The notes beneath the pieces were generated by a model that made no database searches, was not told where the DNA came from, and saw nothing but the letters and a program-made list of their open reading frames with translations. The translations under genes were made by a program, and so were the position numbers. A stretch of DNA of 64,000 bases from contig JAURZI010000135.1 in the NCBI GenBank assembly GCA_030653435.1, positions 62,001 to 126,000 on the forward strand, read 5' to 3'. This document shows positions 57,678 through 64,000 of this stretch, piece after piece; positions within the stretch are counted from its first letter, which is position 1; each line of letters starts with the position of its first letter. The DNA comes from Methylovulum sp. Lineage in GTDB: Bacteria; Pseudomonadota; Gammaproteobacteria; Methylococcales; Methylomonadaceae.

Positions 57678-58517
57678 ATGAATCATAAAACAGAAAATCC
57701 AGATCAGGCCGAGGTGTTCGAGCCAGCCGAATTAGAGTGGCTATTGGCCGCAGTAGTGCCGCCGCAGTCGGCAGCAGCAGATGGTGTGCGGCATCAGGCT
57801 ATTGCCGGGCGGTTAGGGCAACGGATGGCGCACAGTATTGCCGAACATGCCGGGCTGCTTACCGTCAGGTTGAAAGACGGAGTGTGGAGCCCGGTCAAGG
57901 ACGGCATCCGCTACAAGACCTTATGGCGCGGAGGAGCCGTGGGCAATTCGGTGCTGATCGAGTTTGCCGCCGGCGCGGCTTTGCCTGTGCATCGCCATAG
58001 TTGGCTGGAAGAAGGCATCGTGCTGCGCGGCGGCTTGCAGATAGGCGAACTGGAGCTGGGTTTGTTTGATTACCATGTTGCCCCGGCAGGCAGCCGTCAT
58101 GCCAGTATTCAATCACGGCAGGGCGCACTGGCTTTTCTGCGCGGCACGTCGCTGGGCGATGGGGCGACGGTGTTGCGGGAGCTGTTGGGTGGGCTGCTGC
58201 CGTTTCGTGGCGGTAGCGCGCAAACGGTTTTTGCGAATGATGAGGGTTGGCAAGAGTTGGGGTCGGGCGTGTTTAAAAAAGAGCTGTATGCGGACGGCGG
58301 CATGGCATCCTGTTTTTATCGTCTATTGCCGGGGGCAACCGTTCCAGCCCATGCCCATCTTAAAAACGAAGAGTGCATGATGCTGGAAGGGGACGTGTTT
58401 TTGGGCGATATATTGCTGCGGGAAGGCGAGTATCAACTGGCTCCGGCTGGTAGCGCGCATGGCTTGGCCTACACTGATGTCGGCGCGTTGCTGTTTGTGC
58501 GCGGTGCCGCTGGCTAG
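57678..58517 (+). CDS. Double-cupin ChrR-like protein, probable anti-sigma partner
   Basis: A 279-residue protein with two cupin domains of the ChrR type. The first has PVHRHSWLEEGIVLRGG at about residue 105, the second VPAHAHLKNEECMMLEGD at about 220, each offering metal-binding His and Glu. The zinc-finger anti-sigma segment (HxxxCxxC) of Rhodobacter ChrR is not visible at the N-terminus. It follows the ECF gene with a 4-base gap and likely controls it. ATG 57651, inside the sigma gene, would add nine residues. Confidence 0.8.
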   Translation: MNHKTENPDQAEVFEPAELEWLLAAVVPPQSAAADGVRHQAIAGRLGQRMAHSIAEHAGLLTVRLKDGVWSPVKDGIRYKTLWRGGAVGNSVLIEFAAGAALPVHRHSWLEEGIVLRGGLQIGELELGLFDYHVAPAGSRHASIQSRQGALAFLRGTSLGDGATVLRELLGGLLPFRGGSAQTVFANDEGWQELGSGVFKKELYADGGMASCFYRLLPGATVPAHAHLKNEECMMLEGDVFLGDILLREGEYQLAPAGSAHGLAYTDVGALLFVRGAAG

Positions 58518-58620
58518 GGTCGCCCGCTTGCGGCGTCCTGTTTAAGCGCGGCCTCCGGTCATGTTTCCTGCTTCAGCGATTAGGTTGTCAGTCCGTGTGC
58601 GCTGGATGGTGGGGTGCGGA

Positions 58621-58965
58621 TTAACCGGCGGCTTCCTTGGGACGGTCTACCGACCATAATTTTTCCAGCTGGTAAAACTCGCGCGCTTGCGCGGTCATCG
58701 CATGAACAATGACATCGCCTAAATCCAGCAATACCCAATCGGAACTCAAATCACCCTCAAGACCTAGGGGCTTAAAACCGTTTTCCTTGAGCTTTTCGGT
58801 CACGTGGTCGCATAAAGACCGCAAATGCCGGTTGGACGTGCCTGTCACCAGCACCATGTAATCGGTAACGCTGGTTTTGCCCTGGACATCCAGGGTTGTT
58901 ATATATTGTCCTTTACGTTCATCCAGGACATCCTGGACGATTTTCAATAATTCTTCTGTTTGCAT
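58621..58965 (-). CDS. rsfS: Ribosomal silencing factor RsfS
   Basis: A 114-residue protein that binds L14 and blocks subunit joining in starvation. The blocks TLDVQGKTSVTDYMVLVTGTSNRH and GLEGDLSSDWVLLDLGDVIVHAM are typical. It follows nadD on the same strand after a 122-base gap, in the common proA-nadD-rsfS order. Confidence 0.95.
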   Translation of the reverse strand: MQTEELLKIVQDVLDERKGQYITTLDVQGKTSVTDYMVLVTGTSNRHLRSLCDHVTEKLKENGFKPLGLEGDLSSDWVLLDLGDVIVHAMTAQAREFYQLEKLWSVDRPKEAAG

Positions 58966-59087
58966 GGTTGTTAAGTTAGATCCTAGAATTGAAGGGGATG
59001 GCTTGTGCCATCACGTTTTGCTTGTTGTCATCGCCCGCTAGGGTACACATGGCGCATACTTGTGGATGTTTCCAGCGGAGCGTTGTG

Positions 59088-59723
59088 TCAGGTTACAGGT
59101 TCTTCCGAACCGTAAAGCCTGTTTTGCTTGATGTATTCTATGACAGCATCCGGTAATAAAAAACCCGGATTTTGTTTTTCCGCAATCATGCGTCTTATGG
59201 CGGTAGCTGAAATATCGAGCTGGGTAACGGGTTGGAAGAACAGTTTTCCGGCTATAGTTTGTGCCAGTTCCTGTTTATCGCCAGCCAGTTTGTCGTTAAA
59301 AAAATCATCATTTTGTTGTATCGAGACGCCCGGCCTGGTCATCACGACAAGATGGGCATAATCGAACAAGTTTTGCCAGCGATGCCACCTTGTTAAATGA
59401 TTGAAGGCATCCGTGCCGATAAACAGCAATAAGGGCTGGTCCGGGAAATCCTGCCGTAAAGACTGTAGCGTATCGACCATATACGATGCGCCCGGCCTGG
59501 CCAATTCCCGGACGTCTACCCGCAGCCCCGGTTGATGGGTGACCGCCAGCGTCAGCATGTCGCTACGCATCGGCGCGGATGCGGCGGGTTGGCTGCGGTG
59601 TGGTGGCGTGGCGCTGGGGATTAGCCTGAGCTCGTCGAGATCAAACAGGTCTTTGACTTCCAGGGCGACCCGCAAATGCCCGTAATGGACAGGGTCGAAG
59701 GTGCCCCCCAAAATGCCTATCAT
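59088..59723 (-). CDS. nadD: Nicotinate-nucleotide adenylyltransferase
   Basis: A 211-residue enzyme of NAD synthesis. GILGGTFDPVHYGHLRVA is the nucleotide motif, with FIGTDAFNHLTRWHRW and the C-terminal ISATAIRRMIAEKQNP. It begins 9 bases after proA. Confidence 0.96.
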   Translation of the reverse strand: MIGILGGTFDPVHYGHLRVALEVKDLFDLDELRLIPSATPPHRSQPAASAPMRSDMLTLAVTHQPGLRVDVRELARPGASYMVDTLQSLRQDFPDQPLLLFIGTDAFNHLTRWHRWQNLFDYAHLVVMTRPGVSIQQNDDFFNDKLAGDKQELAQTIAGKLFFQPVTQLDISATAIRRMIAEKQNPGFLLPDAVIEYIKQNRLYGSEEPVT

Positions 59724-59732
59724 GCTGTCTGC

Positions 59733-60989
59733 TTACAGCCTGATATGGCCATCGCCCAGCACGATGAATTTTAATGACGTCAGGCCTTTTAAGCCCACCG
59801 GCCCGCGGGCATGCAGCTTATCGGTGCTGATGCCTATTTCGGCGCCTAGGCCGTACTCAAAGCCGTCGGCAAAGCGCGTCGAGGCATTGACCATGACCGA
59901 GCTGGAATCGACTTCACGCAGAAAGCGCCGTGCCAGCGTGTAGTCTTCGGTGACGATGGCTTCGGTATGCTGCGAGCTGTAGCGGTTAATGTGCTCTATG
60001 GCCTCGTCTATCCCGTCAACGATGCGTATGGATAAAATGGGGGCCAGATACTCGGTGTGCCAATCGGCTTCCGTTGCCCTGATGCACTCAGGGAGCAGGG
60101 AGCAGGTTTTCAGACAGCCGCGTAATTCCACGCCTTTTTCGAGATAGCTTTTCGCCAGCAACGGCAACACCTTGACGGCGATATTGTCGGCGACCAGCAA
60201 GGTTTCCATAGCATTGCAAACGCCGTAACGCTGGGTTTTGGCGTTGACGGCAATTGCGACGGCCTTGTCTATATCGGCGCTGTCGTCAATATACACATGG
60301 CACAACCCATCGAGATGTTTAATGACGGGTATGCTGGCCTCTTTGGAAATGCGTTCGATCAGGCTTTTGCCGCCACGGGGCACAATGATGTCAACGTATT
60401 GGTTCATCGTGATCAGTTCGCCTACGGCGGCACGGTCAGCGGTCGCAACGATCTGCACTGCCGAAACCGGCAAGTCCGCCGCTTGCAGGCCCTGGGTGAT
60501 GCAGGCGGCTATGGCCTGATTGGAATGTATCGCTTCCGAACCGCCTCTTAAGATACAGGCATTACCCGATTTTAGGCACAGAGCCGCCGCATCGACGGTA
60601 ACATTGGGGCGGGATTCGTAAATAATGCCGATTACGCCTAACGGTACGCGCATTTGCCCGACTTGTATGCCGCTGGGTTGGTAGCTTAGGTCTATGATTT
60701 CGCCGACCGGGTCGGGCAGGGCGGCGACTTGCTTCAGACCCTCTATCATCGCCTGGATTGCTTTAGGTGTTAGTGCCAGCCTATCCAGGGCGGCGGCATC
60801 GAGGCCGTTGTGCTGGCCTGCATGCAGATCTTTTTGGTTTTCAACGGCCAGCAGTTCGCGGTTCTTGTCGATGGCGTCCGCTATTTCCAGCAAAGCCAGA
60901 TTTTTTTTGCCTGATGACGCCCTGCTGATTTCTCGTCCGGCTTGCTTGGCATTGATGCCAAGGCCTTGCATGTAGTCTTTGATGTCCAT
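59733..60989 (-). CDS. proA: Gamma-glutamyl phosphate reductase
   Basis: A 418-residue NADPH-dependent enzyme of proline synthesis. Blocks include [49 protein letters not shown], the catalytic cysteine in [13 protein letters not shown], and [17 protein letters not shown]. The length is canonical. It heads the proA-nadD(-rsfS) unit. Confidence 0.96.
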   Translation of the reverse strand: MDIKDYMQGLGINAKQAGREISRASSGKKNLALLEIADAIDKNRELLAVENQKDLHAGQHNGLDAAALDRLALTPKAIQAMIEGLKQVAALPDPVGEIIDLSYQPSGIQVGQMRVPLGVIGIIYESRPNVTVDAAALCLKSGNACILRGGSEAIHSNQAIAACITQGLQAADLPVSAVQIVATADRAAVGELITMNQYVDIIVPRGGKSLIERISKEASIPVIKHLDGLCHVYIDDSADIDKAVAIAVNAKTQRYGVCNAMETLLVADNIAVKVLPLLAKSYLEKGVELRGCLKTCSLLPECIRATEADWHTEYLAPILSIRIVDGIDEAIEHINRYSSQHTEAIVTEDYTLARRFLREVDSSSVMVNASTRFADGFEYGLGAEIGISTDKLHARGPVGLKGLTSLKFIVLGDGHIRL

Positions 60990-61115
60990 TGTTTTTTACC
61001 GATGGTTTTGATCTATATCGTCCGCATATTAGAGCATGTCATTGCCATATTGCGTTGATAATTTGTTTATGCGGCATGCTTGTTAAAAACATGCTGCCTG
61101 GTAGGGCTTTTAGCC

Positions 61116-61697
61116 TTAGCTTTGGCCCTGCAAAAAAGCCAGCACATCCTCATTATCGACCTGATAATAAATATCCTCAACGCGCACCGTTACTTTTAAT
61201 GAATGAAAAGTGATCTCATCGCCCAGATAATAAAAACAAGGCTGCCATGCGTCTGATCTGCTGAAAACCTGGATTTCACCTTTATCTTGCTCAATTAAAA
61301 CATATTCTTCTAGGCTGGGAAGTTGTTGATAACGCAGGCGTTTAGTCATCTGGTCAAAGCGGCGTGTGGTTTTTGACAAGACCTCGACGATAATCACAGG
61401 CGCCGTTTTGTAATACGCATGTTCATTATCGGCTTGGCAAACCACCATCACGTCAGGATAGAAAAAACACGGCCCGGCTTTGACTTTCATATCCGCGATA
61501 AAGACTTTACAGGGGTTGCCTTTTAATTGGCTTCTCAATTCACTTGCAATGTTGAGTGACAGCAAATTATGGTATTCACTCGCGCCAGCCATGGCATAGA
61601 CTTCACCATCAATGTATTCATGCTTGTAATCGGCAAGCAACTCACCTTGCAGATAGTCTTCTGCGCTTATTTCGTTGGGTGCATAATTTAGGGACAT
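61116..61697 (-). CDS. Uma2-family (DUF820) restriction-endonuclease-like protein
   Basis: A 193-residue protein. HEYIDGEVYAMAGASEYHNLL at the N-terminal side and FYPDVMVVC, VIIVEVLSKTTRRFDQMTKR give the PD-(D/E)xK-like pattern of Uma2/DUF820. ATG 61697 is preferred because GAGGA precedes it; 61757 would add 20 residues. These genes are often multiplied in cyanobacteria and some proteobacteria; the role is unknown. Confidence 0.85.
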   Translation of the reverse strand: MSLNYAPNEISAEDYLQGELLADYKHEYIDGEVYAMAGASEYHNLLSLNIASELRSQLKGNPCKVFIADMKVKAGPCFFYPDVMVVCQADNEHAYYKTAPVIIVEVLSKTTRRFDQMTKRLRYQQLPSLEEYVLIEQDKGEIQVFSRSDAWQPCFYYLGDEITFHSLKVTVRVEDIYYQVDNEDVLAFLQGQS

Positions 61698-62120
61698 GGC
61701 TTTTTCCTCGTGGTTTTGATTTAAAACGCGTTGCCTGAAACTCATCGGGCCTTCCAAACTAAAGGTTTCATCTTAACATTTTTGCGATGCCTGAGCTTCG
61801 CAACTGCATTAAACCCGCGTGAAACCTTGCGGACGGGGCAACATGCGCCCAGTCTGGCTCTGAAAGTACAAATTCAGAAATAGTTGCCAGTACCACTATC
61901 GAAGTGCTACCCTAAATGCGTATTTTAAAAGTCTAGGACACCTCCGCCAGCCCCTATTTTATGCAGAATAGAGACGTTACTTTCCTGTTCAAACAAAATA
62001 AAAATCACAAATAAAGGTCAAGTTGCACAAATCTGGAGGCATCTCGAACTTTTAAAACACGCACTAACGAATCCCTTCCATTTTCTATTCGCTTCCTCGA
62101 ATATCCGCAGGAATTCCGCC
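61698..62120. other. Intergenic region, no gene seen
   Basis: A 423-base gap between divergent genes, AT-rich in its right half. I see no ORF, RNA or repeat with support. AGGA at 62109-62112 serves the next gene. Confidence 0.5.
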
Positions 62121-64000
62121 ATGTTTAAAAGTCGTTCGATGCTCGCTTTTGTCTATGTTGTTTTCGCCCTGATTTCGGGATTTAATCCCATAGAAGCTTA
62201 TGCAACAGCCGTCCTTTCCGCCAGCCCCATCGTTATAAAGCTGATAGAAGTGTCTTCCATCAAAAAAGGCACATTAACCGTAAGTTGGCTACCCACCACA
62301 GACGACAACACCCTACACAAACAATTGCTCTACCAGGTCTACGTTTCTGAAAACGAAGACTTTATGGCCGATCCAGCGACGTTAAAAACGATGGCAACCG
62401 GCGCGGTAAGCGCACACATCAAAGACTTGAAACCCGGCAAACGCTATGTTGTGCTGGTCACCGCCACCGACCGGGACGGCAACGTCAGTTGGAGCAATCT
62501 GCTGGCAGGCCGCACCGTGGCAATCGAGGCAAAACGCACAAAAACCGCCGTGCATAATGTCTCGGTAGGAAAAATGCAGACGGCGGCAGCCCAAGGCCGG
62601 GTCGCATTGCGGACAGCAAAACCGATAGCCCCGGGCGATTACCTGGTCAGCAGGGAACAAGGCGGTTATTTACGCCAGATCACGCATACATCCCAGGCAA
62701 CAAACGGCGAAACAGTTGCCGACACCGCGCCCGCACCGTTAAACGAAGTGTTTAGCGACCTGTCCTTTAACACCACCGTCAAGTTTCAGGACATTGCCGC
62801 GCAACCGACCAAAACATCAAGAATGGCGGTAACCGCTCAATCGACAGGCGCAGCAGCGTCAGTCAAATGGCAAGACACTGGCTTGACCCTGAGCAGCAGT
62901 GATCCATTGCCCGCAAAAGCCGCTGTCAATAAGACTGCACTAACCGTTAACGGCGACCAACAAATACAATCAGGTCGATTCATGAGTATGAGCGCACCTG
63001 CTTATGTCAGCACAGAACCCAATCAAGCGTCGCAATGGACAGCTGTCATACAAGTGCCCGTCCTAAAAAGCAGCCAAACCGAATTATGTAAAGCCGAGCT
63101 ACTCTCATTCAGCCATCCTGACCCCAGAAAGAACAAGCTATCCAAGCCGACCACAACCTTTACCCGCGATCAGGACGGTAACGGCGAATATCGTTCCGGC
63201 AGTTTGCGGATGGATTGGCTACCTACGGATAGCCATGTTGACATGCAAGGCCGCCCCTACCTAGCCAAAATTAGAGCCTATGTCGATGTAAAAAAGAACG
63301 CTTGCCAAGGCAACTTGCTGGGCTTTTGGAAAGAAACCTTGGACATGGAAATCCCCGCCTATGTCATCAAAGGCACACCTGATGCCGCCAAAAAAGACCA
63401 GCTAATCACCTTTAACGGATCTTTTAGTGTTAAAGATAGCGTCAGCTACGACATTAAACCTGAACTAATGATTGGCGCAACCCTTTCCGGCGGAGTTTTA
63501 CGCACGGCTAATTTATCAGCCAAAGCCGACTTATCCTTTTCCAATAAACTGACTATCACCGCCAACGGTGCGGCAACGCTTGACCAACGACTTCCCCTGC
63601 TCAAAGAAAAACGCTTCATCAAAGTATTTCTGGCAAGCGGTGTGCCTATCGTTGTCAGCGGCAAATTTAAAATCGACGCCCAAATCAACGGCACTGTCAA
63701 CGGCAAAATGGCATTGAACAAATCACTCGACCTTAAATTTCCAAACACTGAGTTTGGTCTAAAATACTACCGCGGCGCTTGGCACACTGTTGGCAAAACT
63801 CTTCCCGACTACCAGCTTAAAATCTCCGGCGAAGCCGATGCCGGTGCCGAGCTGACCCTGACACTAATCCCCGACTTGCAAGTCAGCTTTTACGATGCCG
63901 CTTCCGGCAGACTACTGGTCGAACCTTATCTGTACGCCCAGGCCGACTGGCACGGCCAATTCAAATATCAAGGGCTGGCACTGGAGGATTTGGATTACTG
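62121..64000 (+). CDS. Exported fibronectin type III protein (partial, C-terminus outside window)
   Basis: The frame opens at ATG 62121 and is open to the window end (626 residues). A signal peptide (MFKSRSMLAFVYVVFALISG) leads. Residues 37-125 look like a fibronectin type III domain (GTLTVSWLPTTDDNTLHKQL, YQVYVSENEDF, LKPGKRYVVLVTATDRDGNVSW). The remainder is beta-rich with GATLSGGVLRTANLSAKADL-type repeats, possibly a surface or secreted protein. Codon use is richer in C than in neighbouring genes. No family is recognised beyond FN3. Confidence 0.8.
   Translation, partial: MFKSRSMLAFVYVVFALISGFNPIEAYATAVLSASPIVIKLIEVSSIKKGTLTVSWLPTTDDNTLHKQLLYQVYVSENEDFMADPATLKTMATGAVSAHIKDLKPGKRYVVLVTATDRDGNVSWSNLLAGRTVAIEAKRTKTAVHNVSVGKMQTAAAQGRVALRTAKPIAPGDYLVSREQGGYLRQITHTSQATNGETVADTAPAPLNEVFSDLSFNTTVKFQDIAAQPTKTSRMAVTAQSTGAAASVKWQDTGLTLSSSDPLPAKAAVNKTALTVNGDQQIQSGRFMSMSAPAYVSTEPNQASQWTAVIQVPVLKSSQTELCKAELLSFSHPDPRKNKLSKPTTTFTRDQDGNGEYRSGSLRMDWLPTDSHVDMQGRPYLAKIRAYVDVKKNACQGNLLGFWKETLDMEIPAYVIKGTPDAAKKDQLITFNGSFSVKDSVSYDIKPELMIGATLSGGVLRTANLSAKADLSFSNKLTITANGAATLDQRLPLLKEKRFIKVFLASGVPIVVSGKFKIDAQINGTVNGKMALNKSLDLKFPNTEFGLKYYRGAWHTVGKTLPDYQLKISGEADAGAELTLTLIPDLQVSFYDAASGRLLVEPYLYAQADWHGQFKYQGLALEDLDY

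Overview
The window looks like chromosomal DNA of a gammaproteobacterium. The gene orders plsX-fabH-fabD-fabG-acpP-fabF-pabC-mltG-tmk-holB-pilZ-tatD and, around the 6S RNA gene, zapA/zapB-like against ygfB-pepP-ubiH are typical of that class. A methanotroph-like lineage (Methylococcales) is my best guess from the overall gene content. That is inference: no methane-oxidation gene lies in the window.

Layout. 1-9.5 kb: a partial gamma-glutamyltranspeptidase behind a lipoprotein phosphoesterase (minus strand); an AI-2E-type permease with tartronate semialdehyde reductase and hydroxypyruvate isomerase (plus strand); then coaD-ferredoxin and trpS-membrane protein (minus strand). 9.8-21 kb: lnt, rsgA with an M48 protease, orn, an unusual fused CrcB/Fluc, serS, a Sel1 protein, gltX followed by tRNA-Ala(GGC) and two identical tRNA-Glu(TTC) genes, and argH. 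21-32 kb: the yceD-rpmF-fatty-acid-synthesis operon running on into mltG, tmk, holB, pilZ and tatD. 32-42 kb: a Ter (tellurium/stress) locus with three TerD paralogues, an ATP-grasp enzyme, a phosphoribosyltransferase, a HAD phosphatase, a StiP-family protein, a citrate-lyase-like aldolase and TerB. A two-gene ATPase + DUF4276 (Toprim-like) cassette with defence-system character sits inside it. 42-49 kb: a cupredoxin-cytochrome c fusion, a large TIGR03032-TPR-glycosyltransferase-like protein, a soluble sensor-CheW protein, and a 6S RNA gene that follows zapA. 49-64 kb: ygfB-pepP-ubiH, a 1.2 kb gene-free stretch with an IS remnant and inverted repeats, an ABC transporter with a degenerate ATPase domain, a GH5 glucanase-like enzyme, an ECF sigma factor with a double-cupin partner, proA-nadD-rsfS, a Uma2 nuclease-fold protein, and the start of a large exported fibronectin-III protein that leaves the window.

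The points most worth attention are: (1) the ATPase/DUF4276 pair embedded in the Ter biosynthetic operon; (2) a CrcB protein made of one full and one TM1-less, degenerate copy, which would give an antiparallel fused channel; (3) an ABC transporter whose Walker A, Q-loop, Walker B and H-loop residues are all replaced in an intact frame; (4) a CheW protein fused to duplicated sensor segments with no membrane or MCP signalling part; (5) a 6S RNA gene recognised by its conserved 3' hairpin and closing stem. No CRISPR array was seen.
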